A DNA stretch of 64,000 bases from Pseudomonas helmanticensis (GTDB lineage Bacteria > Pseudomonadota > Gammaproteobacteria > Pseudomonadales > Pseudomonadaceae): the NCBI RefSeq assembly GCF_900182985.1, contig NZ_FXUY01000001.1, positions 1,488,001-1,552,000 of the forward strand. The letters run 5' to 3'. Positions within the stretch are counted from its first letter, which is position 1. Each line of letters starts with the position of its first letter. Of the stretch, positions 42,603 through 51,441 are shown piece after piece. The notes below the pieces were generated by a model that worked only from the letters and a program-made list of their open reading frames with translations, was not told where the DNA came from and did no database searches. Position numbers and translations under genes: made by a program.

Positions 42603-42872
42603 TCAACCGCCATCGGTATCGATATCCGCATCCGTCTCCTCATCCGGGCTGGCCCGGTCAGGCTGCGGCTTGAAGCCCGGACTGAACTCGTTGTCGTTGT
42701 CCGTGTGCCGGTTCTTCTGATCCACCGCCGGATCGGCGCTTTGCACCTGATCGTCTTCGCCCTGTGGCAGGGTCGGCGCGGGTTGCCCCGGAACCTGCGG
42801 GTCAATCGCCGGATCATTGCGATTGATCGGCTCGGCGGATTGATTTTGCGGATTTTTCGATTGCTCGTTCAT
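42603..42872 (-). CDS. Small disordered acidic protein
   Basis: 89 residues rich in Asn, Asp, Pro and Gln (MNEQSKNPQNQSAEPINRND, ending DEETDADIDTDGG). There are no hydrophobic segments and no cysteine, so it is probably intrinsically disordered. CGAGGTGGCC precedes the ATG, a context very like the acidic gene at 41297-41461. The divergent neighbour is the stressosome operon 251 bases away, so a stress role is a guess from position. Confidence 0.6.
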   Translation of the reverse strand: MNEQSKNPQNQSAEPINRNDPAIDPQVPGQPAPTLPQGEDDQVQSADPAVDQKNRHTDNDNEFSPGFKPQPDRASPDEETDADIDTDGG

Positions 42873-43123
42873 GGCCACCTCGTTCGTCAAAGCCAGCGCG
42901 ACTGCAACCAGCCGGGCCTTGAAGATTCGAAGCCTGTATCGCGCCAACGTTCAAAACATCGCCGCTCGCCTTCTCGCCGACTAGAGTTAGCAAAGTCTTT
43001 CTTGCGCCAAATCAAAAATATCCGCGCCGGAAGGAACAACTATTTCAAACGGCAAATGTCATTGAATTCGCGCCGCTCATATTTTATCGATCGGCCCCCC
43101 ATTCGCTACGGAGCAACAAGCAC

Positions 43124-43975
43124 ATGGCAGCACTGCAGAACAGCACCCTCGACGCGCTGAAAAAACAACAAACGCAACTGCTGAACGAATGGATCAGCGG
43201 CCTCGAAGCCAGCGGCGCCACGCGCAACCTCAAGGATCACGACATCCAGCAACAGACTACCGAGTTCCTGCAGCTGGTGGTCAGTGGCATCGAGAACGAC
43301 AATGGCACCAACATCGGCGCACCGGGATGGGAAAGCACCCGCCAGTTTCTCGAAAAGCTCTCGCACAGTCGCGCCCTGCTCGGCCAGGACTCGCAACAGA
43401 CCGCGAGCTTCATCTTTGCCCTCAAAGGCCCGCTGTTCAATCTGCTGCAAGCGCACTACAAAGAACAACCGGCGTTGCTCGCTGAACAACTCTGGGAAGT
43501 CTCGGAGCTGCTCGATGCATTCGGCCTGCACACCATCCGTACTTTCCAGAAATCCCGCGAGGCGGTGATCAAGCGTCAGCAGGAAGAACTGCTGGAACTG
43601 TCGACCCCGGTGGTCAAACTGTGGGACGGCGTGCTGGCGCTGCCGATGATCGGCACCCTCGACTCACAACGCACGCAAGTGGTGATGGAGTCGTTGCTGC
43701 AACGTATCGTCGACACCGGTTCGGAAATCGCCATCATCGATATCACCGGCGTGCCGACCGTTGATACCCTCGTCGCCCAGCACCTGCTGAAAACCGTCAC
43801 CGCGATCCGCCTGATGGGCGCTGACTGCATCATCAGCGGCGTGCGCCCGCAAATCGCGCAGACCATCGTCCACCTCGGCCTCGACCTGCAAGGCGTGGTG
43901 ACCAAGGCCAATCTGGCCGACGCGCTGAAACTGGCGTTGACCCGCCTGGGTATCAGCCTCGTCAAGACGGTTTAA
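43124..43975 (+). CDS. rsbR: Stressosome protein RsbR (RsbRD-type N-domain plus STAS)
   Basis: 283 residues. The N-terminal sensor half (about 10-145, ATRNLKDHDIQQQTTEFLQL and RQFLEKLSHSRALLGQDSQQ) resembles the RsbRD_N domain rather than a globin. A linker helix ends EELLELSTPVVKLWDGV. The STAS domain has LPMIGTLDSQRTQVVMESLL, DITGVPTVDTLVAQHLL and SGVRPQIAQTIVHLGLDL. Aligned with Bacillus RsbRA, the two phospho-sites fall at Ser181 (Thr171 there) and Thr215 (Thr205 there), both phosphorylatable. It forms the stressosome shell with RsbS. First gene of the operon; the stop lies two bases before rsbS. Confidence 0.93.
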   Translation: MAALQNSTLDALKKQQTQLLNEWISGLEASGATRNLKDHDIQQQTTEFLQLVVSGIENDNGTNIGAPGWESTRQFLEKLSHSRALLGQDSQQTASFIFALKGPLFNLLQAHYKEQPALLAEQLWEVSELLDAFGLHTIRTFQKSREAVIKRQQEELLELSTPVVKLWDGVLALPMIGTLDSQRTQVVMESLLQRIVDTGSEIAIIDITGVPTVDTLVAQHLLKTVTAIRLMGADCIISGVRPQIAQTIVHLGLDLQGVVTKANLADALKLALTRLGISLVKTV

Positions 43976-43977
43976 GC

Positions 43978-44340
43978 ATGGAACGTATCCCGATTCTTCA
44001 AATGGGCGACTTCCTGCTGGTGACCATCCAGGTCGACATGCATGACCAACTCGCCCTGACCCTGCAGGACGACTTGTCCGAACGCATCAGCAAAACCTCG
44101 GCGCGCGGGGTGTTGATCGACATCTCGGCGCTGGACATGGTCGACTCGTTCATCGGCCGGATGATCGGCACGATTTCCGGCCTGTCGAAAATCATGGACG
44201 CCGAGACTGTATTGGTCGGTATGCAACCAGCGGTCGCGATCACCCTGGTTGAACTCGGTATGACCCTGCCCGGCGTCAGCACCGCCCTTAACGTCGAGCG
44301 CGGGATGAAACTGCTGCGGGAACGAGTATTGCAACAATGA
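43978..44340 (+). CDS. rsbS: Stressosome scaffold RsbS (STAS)
   Basis: 120 residues, a single STAS domain. The expected phospho-serine is Ser57 in DISALDMVDSFIGRM, matching Ser59 of Bacillus RsbS. VLVGMQPAVAITLVELGM is the family's second motif. With RsbR it builds the icosahedral stressosome that holds RsbT until stress triggers phosphorylation. The last bases overlap rsbT by ATGA. Confidence 0.94.
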   Translation: MERIPILQMGDFLLVTIQVDMHDQLALTLQDDLSERISKTSARGVLIDISALDMVDSFIGRMIGTISGLSKIMDAETVLVGMQPAVAITLVELGMTLPGVSTALNVERGMKLLRERVLQQ

Positions 44341-44741
44341 CCGTGCGCAGTAGCGGTACTCAACCCATTCATATCGAGCAAGACGTGGTGCTGGCGCGCC
44401 AGACTGCGCGCAAGCTGGCCACCGAATGCGGCATGCGCCTGATCGACTTGACCAAAATGGTCACGGCCGTCAGCGAACTGGCGCGCAACACCATGGTTTA
44501 CGGTGGTGGCGGCGACATGGACTGGCAAATTCTCGATGAGGACCACAAAGTCGGTCTGCGCCTGACGTTTCGCGATGAAGGCCCGGGCATTGCCGATATC
44601 AAACTGGCGATGACCGACGGCTGGACGTCCGGCAGCGGCATGGGGCTGGGCCTGACCGGTGCGAAACGGCTGGTCGAAGAGTTCGAACTCGACACCGAGC
44701 CCGGCAAAGGCACGCGCATAACGATCACCCGATGGACATGA
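44337..44741 (+). CDS. rsbT: Switch kinase RsbT
   Basis: 134 residues of the GHKL ATPase/anti-sigma kinase type. The N-box is SELARNTMVYGGGG, the G1 box DEGPGIADI and the G2 box SGMGLGLTGAKR. RsbT phosphorylates RsbR and RsbS, leaves the complex, and then activates a downstream partner (RsbU in Bacillus). No RsbU-type gene with an RsbT-binding domain follows here. The next gene overlaps by ten bases, and its product is the first candidate partner. Confidence 0.94.
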   Translation: MTVRSSGTQPIHIEQDVVLARQTARKLATECGMRLIDLTKMVTAVSELARNTMVYGGGGDMDWQILDEDHKVGLRLTFRDEGPGIADIKLAMTDGWTSGSGMGLGLTGAKRLVEEFELDTEPGKGTRITITRWT

Positions 44742-45748
44742 ATATCGTTGGGTCGCTGACCCAGGTTCTGCCGATCGAAGACAGCAGCCAGATCGGTCAT
44801 GCCCGCCGCACCGCGCAGCAACTCGCCGAACAGCATGGCTTTGATGAGCGTGATGCCGGGCGTGTCGCTTTGGTCGCCACTGAACTGGCGAGCAACGTGC
44901 TCAAACACGCCACGCACGGCGAACTGCATCTACGCGCATTACCTCGGCCCGCCGGTTTCGGCATCGAAATGCTCGCAGTCGATCGTGCGCAGGGTTTTGA
45001 TCTGCAGGCGTGCCTGGCCGACGGGTTTTCCACCGGCGGCACACAAGGCATCGGCCTCGGCGCGATATCGCGGCTGACCGAGGTGTTCGATGTCTACGCC
45101 GATGCCCGTGGCGCGGTGTTGTTGGCACGCCTTTACCCGCGCACCGACCGCGAACCGGACATCCGCTATGGCGTCAGTCAGCATTCGTTGCACGACGATC
45201 CGGCGTGCGGTGACGTCTGGTACCTGGCGTATGAAGGCGCCAGCATCAGCGCCCTGGTGATCGACGGCCTCGGTCATGGCGAGGAAGCCGAGCGCGCCGG
45301 TCGCGCCGGGGCGAAAGCCTTTGCCCTGACGCCGTTTGCCGATCCGGTGATGTTGATGGAAGACATGCACCGCGACATGATCGGCACCCGTGGCGGCGCC
45401 GTTGCGTTCACCCAGTTCGACGGCCGGCGCGATAGCCTGACGTTCGCCGGTGTCGGCAACATTGGCGCCAGCCTGATTGCCGCCGACAAATCGCGCGGGC
45501 TGGCCTCGCATCCAGGTATCGTCGGCGTGCAATACCGAAAAGCCCGGCCCTTTGACTATGCTCACGTGAACGGACATCTATTGATCATGTACAGCGACGG
45601 CTTGCAGTCCCGTTGGAATCTACAAGACTACCCCGGCCTGGTGCACCGCCATCCCGCCGTGATAGCCAGCGTCCTGCACCGCGATTTCAGTCGCGGGCGT
45701 GACGATGCAACGGTGCTGGTCGTTGCCCTGGAGGCCGCCCATGGCTGA
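44732..45748 (+). CDS. HATPase-SpoIIE fusion: anti-sigma-type kinase plus PP2C phosphatase (RsbX-like)
   Basis: 338 residues in two parts. Residues 1-135 form a GHKL ATPase (VATELASNVLKHATHGEL, then GGTQGIGLGAISRLTEVF). Residues 145-338 form a SpoIIE/PP2C phosphatase with metal motifs DPACGDVWYL and LVIDGLGHGEEAERAG, the YSDGLQSRW turn and GRDDATVLVV. Bacillus RsbX resets the stressosome by dephosphorylating RsbR/RsbS, and the phosphatase half fits that role. The added kinase half is extra compared with RsbX. It overlaps rsbT by ten bases and the histidine kinase gene by eight. Confidence 0.92.
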   Translation: MDMNIVGSLTQVLPIEDSSQIGHARRTAQQLAEQHGFDERDAGRVALVATELASNVLKHATHGELHLRALPRPAGFGIEMLAVDRAQGFDLQACLADGFSTGGTQGIGLGAISRLTEVFDVYADARGAVLLARLYPRTDREPDIRYGVSQHSLHDDPACGDVWYLAYEGASISALVIDGLGHGEEAERAGRAGAKAFALTPFADPVMLMEDMHRDMIGTRGGAVAFTQFDGRRDSLTFAGVGNIGASLIAADKSRGLASHPGIVGVQYRKARPFDYAHVNGHLLIMYSDGLQSRWNLQDYPGLVHRHPAVIASVLHRDFSRGRDDATVLVVALEAAHG

Positions 45749-46616
45749 GTCGCCCATTTTGAGCAGCGCTGAACAGACCGCGCTGATTGCGCAGTTGCAG
45801 AGCGAAACTGCGGCCCTGCGCGAAGAACTCGATGAGACCAATCAGGGCGTGCTGGCCCTGTACGCCGAACTCGACATACAGGCCGAAGAGCTGCGCCAGG
45901 CTTCGGACTTGAAGAGCCGTTTCCTGTCGTACATGAGCCATGAATTCCGCACGCCACTGGGTTCGATCCTGAGCATCAACAGCCTGCTCGCCGATGAACT
46001 CGACGGCCCGCTCAGCCCGGAACAGCACAAGCAGGTGGCGTTCGTCAGCACGGCGGCGCGCGAGCTCAGCGACATGGTCGATGACTTGCTCGATCTGGCC
46101 AAGATCGAGGCCGGGCGCATCACCATCTCACCGGCATGGTTCGACATGTTCGACCTGTTTTCCGCGTTGCGCGGGATGTTCCGGCCGATTGTCGATGCGA
46201 GCGCCGTCGACCTGATTTTCGAAGAGCCGATCGGCCTGCCGCGTCTGTACACCGACGACAAGAAACTCGCGCAGATCCTGCGTAATTTCATTTCCAACTC
46301 GCTGAAGTTCACCACCCGTGGCGAAGTGCGGGTCTCCGCACAGCTTGAAGGTGCGGATAAAGTGCGCTTTGCCGTCAGCGACACAGGAATCGGTATCGCG
46401 CCGGAGCTGCATGGCGCATTGTTCGAAGACTTTTCCCAGGTCGACTCGCCGTTGCAGAAACGTCTGCGCGGCACCGGCCTGGGCTTGTCCCTGTGTAAAC
46501 GCTTTGCCGCCCTGCTCGGTGGTGAAGTCGGGCTGGAAAGCACGCCGGGGGTCGGTTCGACCTTTTTCGTGATCATTCCGCTGGCGATCGCTCTGGAGAA
46601 CGTCGATGAAACGTGA
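45741..46616 (+). CDS. Soluble histidine kinase in the stressosome operon
   Basis: 291 residues. An N-terminal coiled coil (LIAQLQSETAALREELDETN, on to about residue 55) leads to a HisKA domain with His67 in LSYMSHEFRTPL. The HATPase domain has N box NFISNSLKFTT, DTGIGIAPELH and RGTGLGLSLCKRFAALLGG. There is no membrane segment or sensor domain, so the input must come from protein contact, presumably RsbT or the HATPase-PP2C protein. GGAGGCCGCCC precedes the ATG. It overlaps genes on both sides. Confidence 0.92.
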   Translation: MAESPILSSAEQTALIAQLQSETAALREELDETNQGVLALYAELDIQAEELRQASDLKSRFLSYMSHEFRTPLGSILSINSLLADELDGPLSPEQHKQVAFVSTAARELSDMVDDLLDLAKIEAGRITISPAWFDMFDLFSALRGMFRPIVDASAVDLIFEEPIGLPRLYTDDKKLAQILRNFISNSLKFTTRGEVRVSAQLEGADKVRFAVSDTGIGIAPELHGALFEDFSQVDSPLQKRLRGTGLGLSLCKRFAALLGGEVGLESTPGVGSTFFVIIPLAIALENVDET

Positions 46617-48549
46617 CATCCGCCTGTTGATCGTCGATGACAACGTCGCCACCCGCTACGCCCTGCGCCGTCGTCTGGAACGCCACGACTATGAAGTACT
46701 CGAAGCCGGTACCGGCAGCGAGGGCCTGGCGCTGATCGAGAGCGAGCCGCTCGACGCGCTGATCCTCGACGTCAATCTGCCGGACATGAGCGGTTTCGAC
46801 ATCGTCCGTATCCTCCGTGCTGATATCCGTACCGCCCTGCTGCCAGTGATTCACGTTTCCGCCGCATCGATCCAGACCGGCGATATCATCACTGGCCTCG
46901 ACGCCGGCGCCGACGCGTACCTGATTCACCCGGTCGACGCCGACGTGCTGCTGGCGACCCTGCGCACCTTGTTGCGCGTGCGCGACACGGAAAACGCCCT
47001 GCGCGAGAGCGAGGCGCGCTTCCGGGAGATTTTCGCCAATGTCTCTGCGCCGATTGCGGTGCTCGATGCCAGTCTGAAAGTGCATGAATGCAACCATGCC
47101 TTCGCGCAATTGATACTGGACAACAGTGATCCGCAGATCCTCCGTGAATGCTTCGCCGACGAGCAAAGCGCAATCCTCAACGAACTGCGCCTGCGGCTGG
47201 TCGATGGCGAGCGCTGGAAAGGCACGCTGAACATGCGCCTGCAGGGCGAGATTCGCGAGACTGAATGGCAGATCTCACCGTATCGCACGCCGGAGCTGAG
47301 CCTGGTGTTCGTCGAGGATGTCACCGAACACCGCCACCGTGAGCGCTTGCATCTGGCCCGCCTCGACGACACCACCACGCAACTGGCCAAGGAAACCGCC
47401 GAGCGTGTGCGTGCCGAGGCGCAATTGCTGCAAGTGCAGAAGATGGACGCGCTGGGCAAGTTGACGGGCGGCATCGCGCACGACTTCAACAACCTGCTGA
47501 CCGGGATCATCACCAGCCTCGAACTGATCCAGAAACGCATCGCCGATCAGCGCCTGGACAAAGTGCAGTTCTATACCGAGGCGGCGCTGAATTCGGCCAT
47601 GAGTGCGGCGTCCCTCACCCATCGTCTGCTGGCGTTTGCCCGCCAGCAGCCGCTGGACACGCGACCGGTGGACATCAACGAACAGGTGCGCTCGCTGGAA
47701 GAATTGCTGATGCGCACCATCGGCGAACGCATCACTCTCAAACTCGAGCTGACCAGCAAACCGGCGATTGCGCTGGTTGACCCGGTGCAACTGGAAAGCG
47801 CGGTGTTGAACCTGGTGATCAACGCCCGCGATGCGCTGCCTGCGGGCGGCAATATCTGGGTCAATACCTACGCGGCTTACTCGCATGGCGATCCGAATCT
47901 GGCCGATGGCGCGTATGTGGCGCTGTCGGTGCGCGATGACGGCACGGGGATTGAACACAGCGTGATCGACAAGGTCTTCGACCCGTTTTTCACCACCAAA
48001 CCGCTGGGCCAGGGCACTGGCCTGGGTTTGTCGACGATTTATGGTTTTGCCCGGCAGTCCGGCGGCGATGCGCATATTCGCAGCGTCGCGCGACGCGGTA
48101 CCGAGGTGACCATCATGTTGCCGGCGACCAGCGATCCAACCGGCGCCGACATTCCGGCAGCGGCTATCGATCCGCAAGGCACCGGTGAGCATGTGTTGAT
48201 TGTCGAGGACATGGCCTCGGTGCGCATGTTCGTCACCGAAGTGCTGGAGGACGCCGGTTATCGCTGCACCCAGGCGGCAGATATCGAAACGGCGCTGGAG
48301 CGCTTGCAGAACGATGCTTCGATCAATCTGCTGCTGACCGACGTTGGTCTACCGCGCATGAGCGGGCGCGAATTGGCGGATGTGGCGCGGGGCTGGCGTG
48401 AAGGCTTGCCGATCCTGTTCATGACCGGTTACGCGGAAACCGCGATCAATCGCCAGGTGTTTCTCGGCAGCGGCATGGACATGCTGGTCAAACCGTTCCA
48501 GATCAGCGAACTGCTCGACAAGGTCCGCCGCAGCCTCGACGGTAGTTAA
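46606..48549 (+). CDS. REC-PAS-histidine kinase-REC hybrid protein
   Basis: 647 residues. The N-terminal receiver (1-125) has Asp55 in LILDVNLPDMSG, but the usual Lys-Pro is His-Pro (LIHPVDADVL). A PAS domain follows (about 135-240). The HisKA domain has His292 in GGIAHDFNNLLTG, and the HATPase domain has NLVINARDALP and GTGLGLSTIYGFAR. The C-terminal receiver has Asp579 in LLTDVGLP and Lys629 in LVKPF. The neighbouring soluble kinase probably feeds the first receiver. The operon encodes no separate DNA-binding regulator, so the final output is not encoded here. Confidence 0.92.
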   Translation: MKRDIRLLIVDDNVATRYALRRRLERHDYEVLEAGTGSEGLALIESEPLDALILDVNLPDMSGFDIVRILRADIRTALLPVIHVSAASIQTGDIITGLDAGADAYLIHPVDADVLLATLRTLLRVRDTENALRESEARFREIFANVSAPIAVLDASLKVHECNHAFAQLILDNSDPQILRECFADEQSAILNELRLRLVDGERWKGTLNMRLQGEIRETEWQISPYRTPELSLVFVEDVTEHRHRERLHLARLDDTTTQLAKETAERVRAEAQLLQVQKMDALGKLTGGIAHDFNNLLTGIITSLELIQKRIADQRLDKVQFYTEAALNSAMSAASLTHRLLAFARQQPLDTRPVDINEQVRSLEELLMRTIGERITLKLELTSKPAIALVDPVQLESAVLNLVINARDALPAGGNIWVNTYAAYSHGDPNLADGAYVALSVRDDGTGIEHSVIDKVFDPFFTTKPLGQGTGLGLSTIYGFARQSGGDAHIRSVARRGTEVTIMLPATSDPTGADIPAAAIDPQGTGEHVLIVEDMASVRMFVTEVLEDAGYRCTQAADIETALERLQNDASINLLLTDVGLPRMSGRELADVARGWREGLPILFMTGYAETAINRQVFLGSGMDMLVKPFQISELLDKVRRSLDGS

Positions 48550-48554
48550 AAGCC

Positions 48555-48626
48555 AAAGATCGCAGCCTGCGGCAGCGCCTACAGGTACTCATTCATCCCT
48601 GAGCTGCCGCAGGCTGCGATCTTTTT
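48555..48626. repeat. REP-type inverted repeat acting as terminator between convergent genes
   Basis: Perfect 22-bp arms (aaagatcgcagcctgcggca plus gc, and its complement) flank a 26-base centre. The T run at the right end and the A run at the left give intrinsic-terminator shapes on both strands. It separates the stressosome operon from the uvrA-like gene. Confidence 0.88.
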
Positions 48627-48630
48627 GCTG

Positions 48631-51261
48631 CTACCGTAACGCACGGGCCAGAAACGGCGCGGTCTTGCTCTTCTTGCTCGCCGCGACTTTCTGCGGTGTT
48701 CCCGCCACGACTATCCTGCCACCCTGATCCCCCGCACCCGGGCCGATGTCGATCACCCAGTCACTCTGTGCGACCACGCGCATTTCGTGTTCGACGACGA
48801 TCACCGTATGCCCCGCCGTCACCAGCGTATCCAGCTGTTCGAGCAACCGGTCGACATCGCGCGGATGCAGCCCGGTGGTCGGTTCATCCAGCACATACAG
48901 CGTCGCGCCGCGCTGGTTGCGCTGCAACTCGGTGGCCAGTTTGATGCGTTGCGCTTCGCCGCCGGAAAGCTCCGTGGCCGGTTGCCCGAGGCGCAGATAA
49001 CCCAGGCCGATATCGCGCAGCACCTCCAGCGAGCGACGAATCCCCGCCTGCTCGGCGAACACCGGCACCGCTTCATCGACGGTCAGTTGCAGCACCTGCG
49101 CGATGCTCAAGCCGTCCCAGAGGATCGCCAGGGTCTGCGGGTTGTAGCGCGCGCCATGGCAGGTCGGGCATGGCGCATACACGCTGGGCATGAACAACAA
49201 TTCAACGCTGACGAACCCTTCGCCCTCGCACGTGGCGCAACGACCCTTGGCGACGTTGAAGGAAAACTGCCCGGCGTCATAGCCTGCCGCCCGTGCTTCG
49301 GGCGTCGCGGCGAACAGCTTGCGCACGTTATCGAACAACCCGGTGTAAGTCGCCAGATTGGAGCGTGGCGTGCGGCCGATGGGTTTCTGATCGACCTGCA
49401 CCAGACGCTTGATCGACTCCAGCCCCGCCGTGACCTGGCCGCTGCTGACCTGCGGCGCATCGTCCTCAAGGCTGAGTTCTTCCGGTTCCGCCTCAACGGT
49501 CGGACGCCCCAATTGCGCACCGACCAGCTCCAGCAACGCCTGGCTGACCAGACTCGACTTGCCCGATCCGGAAACGCCCGTCACCGAGGTGAAACAGCCC
49601 AAGGGAAACTCGGCGCTGAGGTTATTCAGGTTATTGCGCGTGATGCCGTCGAGTTTCAGCCACGCCGTCGGTTGACGCGCTGTGCGCTTTTGCCGTGAGG
49701 TTTCGGCGAACAGATAGGCGCGGGTCTGCGATGCGTCGATCCCGGCCAGTCCCGCTGGCGGGCCGCTATACAAGACCTGACCGCCCTTCTCGCCCGCCGC
49801 CGGGCCGACGTCGATCAACCAGTCGGCACGGCGCATGGTTTCCAGATCATGCTCGACCACGAACAGCGTATTGCCGTCAGCCTTGAGCCGTTGCAACGCC
49901 TCGAACAGCGCCTCGCCATCGGCTGGATGCAAACCGGCGGAAGGTTCGTCGAGTACATAGATCACGCCAAACAGTTGCGAACCCAATTGCGTGGCCAGCC
50001 GCAGCCGTTGCAACTCACCGGACGACAGCGTCGGCGTGCTGCGCTCCAGCGCCAGATAGCCGAGGCCGAGATCGGTCAGCGTGCTGACGCGCTCGAGCAG
50101 ATCCTCGGCAATGCGCTGCGCCGCCAGGCGTTTTTCCAGCGACAGGTTGGGCGTGTGCCGCACGTCCGGGGCACTGGCGTGGCCACTGGCGCCATGGGCC
50201 AAGCGCTGCTGGCGGGCTTCGCGGGTTTGCGCGTGGCTCAGGGTTTCCCCGCTTTCTTCGGCATGCTCCAGGTAACTTTGCGCCGCTACCGGTTTCAACA
50301 CTTCAGCCACTTGCAGCAACGGCATCTGCGACAACTCGCCAATGTCGTAGCCGGCGAACGTCACTGACAACGCTTCGGGCTTCAGGCGCTTGCCATCGCA
50401 CAACGGGCACGGGCTGCCGAGCATGAACTGCGAGACGCGCTTCTTCATCAGCGCACTTTGCGAATGGCTGAAGGTGTGCAGGATGTAGCGCCGGGCGCCG
50501 CTGAAGGTGCCCTGATAGCTCGGCTCCAGCTTGCGTTTGAGCGCCTCGCGGGTTTCTTCCGGGGTCAGCCCGGCATACACCGGCACGGTCGGGGTTTCTT
50601 CGGTGAAGAGAATCCAGTCGCGCTGCTTTTTCGGCAGTTTCTTCCACGGGATGTCGACGTCAATGCCCATGGTCACGAGGATGTCGCGCAGGTTCTGGCC
50701 CTGCCAGGCCAGCGGCCAGGAGGCGACGGCGCGCTGACGGATGGTCAGGTTCGGATCCGGCACCATCAGCGCTTCGGTGACTTCGTAAACCCGACCCAGG
50801 CCATGACATTGCGGGCAGGCGCCTTGTGGCGTGTTCGGCGAAAAGTCCTCGGCGTACAGCATCGGCTGCCCCGGCGGGTAACTGCCGGCGCGGGAATAGA
50901 GCATGCGGATCAGGCTCGACAAGGTAGTAACGCTGCCTACTGATGAGCGCGTGCTCGGCGTGCCACGCTGTTGTTGCAGGGCCACGGCGGGTGGCAAGCC
51001 TTCAATGGAGTCGACATCCGGCACTCCGACCTGATCGATCAGGCGCCTGGCATACGGCGCTACTGATTCGAAATAACGCCTTTGCGCTTCGGCATACAAG
51101 GTGGAAAACGCCAGCGAGGATTTGCCCGAACCGGACACCCCGGTGAACACCACCAGCGCATCGCGGGGGATGTCGACGTCGACATTCTTCAGGTTGTGTT
51201 CACGCGCGCCCCGGACCCGGACCATGCCGGCGGGCGCTTTGGAATTACGCTTGGAAGTCAT
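48631..51261 (-). CDS. Class II UvrA-like ATPase (UvrA2)
   Basis: 876 residues, shorter than housekeeping UvrA (about 940). Two ABC modules are present: Walker [15 protein letters not shown] and [14 protein letters not shown], signatures [18 protein letters not shown] and [16 protein letters not shown], Walker [15 protein letters not shown] and [13 protein letters not shown]. Zinc-type cysteines are in [20 protein letters not shown] and CPTCHG. Proteins of this class lack the UvrB-binding region and are linked to resistance to DNA-binding drugs rather than to normal excision repair. The ATG at 51261 has AAGG upstream. A REP element separates it from the kinase gene upstream. Confidence 0.9.
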   Translation of the reverse strand: MTSKRNSKAPAGMVRVRGAREHNLKNVDVDIPRDALVVFTGVSGSGKSSLAFSTLYAEAQRRYFESVAPYARRLIDQVGVPDVDSIEGLPPAVALQQQRGTPSTRSSVGSVTTLSSLIRMLYSRAGSYPPGQPMLYAEDFSPNTPQGACPQCHGLGRVYEVTEALMVPDPNLTIRQRAVASWPLAWQGQNLRDILVTMGIDVDIPWKKLPKKQRDWILFTEETPTVPVYAGLTPEETREALKRKLEPSYQGTFSGARRYILHTFSHSQSALMKKRVSQFMLGSPCPLCDGKRLKPEALSVTFAGYDIGELSQMPLLQVAEVLKPVAAQSYLEHAEESGETLSHAQTREARQQRLAHGASGHASAPDVRHTPNLSLEKRLAAQRIAEDLLERVSTLTDLGLGYLALERSTPTLSSGELQRLRLATQLGSQLFGVIYVLDEPSAGLHPADGEALFEALQRLKADGNTLFVVEHDLETMRRADWLIDVGPAAGEKGGQVLYSGPPAGLAGIDASQTRAYLFAETSRQKRTARQPTAWLKLDGITRNNLNNLSAEFPLGCFTSVTGVSGSGKSSLVSQALLELVGAQLGRPTVEAEPEELSLEDDAPQVSSGQVTAGLESIKRLVQVDQKPIGRTPRSNLATYTGLFDNVRKLFAATPEARAAGYDAGQFSFNVAKGRCATCEGEGFVSVELLFMPSVYAPCPTCHGARYNPQTLAILWDGLSIAQVLQLTVDEAVPVFAEQAGIRRSLEVLRDIGLGYLRLGQPATELSGGEAQRIKLATELQRNQRGATLYVLDEPTTGLHPRDVDRLLEQLDTLVTAGHTVIVVEHEMRVVAQSDWVIDIGPGAGDQGGRIVVAGTPQKVAASKKSKTAPFLARALR

Positions 51262-51300
51262 TGGCGGGCCTTGATCAAAAAACTGAAATCGAGCACCAAA

Positions 51301-51423
51301 CCTGTGGCGAGGGAGCTTGCTCCCGCTGGGCTGCGAAGCGGCCCCAGACTTGACTGTTGGAGTGAGGTGTCGGGTTTTACGACCGCTGCGCAGCCGAGCG
51401 GGAGCAAGCTCCCTCGCCACAGG
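51301..51423. repeat. Large REP-pair inverted repeat
   Basis: Arms of about 41 bases begin cctgtggcgagggagcttgc and pair nearly perfectly around a 41-base centre. The gagggagcttgctcccgc core is a known type of Pseudomonas REP. The element lies between the hybrid kinase gene and the uvrA-like gene, both on the minus strand. Confidence 0.9.
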
Positions 51424-51441
51424 GGATTGAGGTGCACCCAG

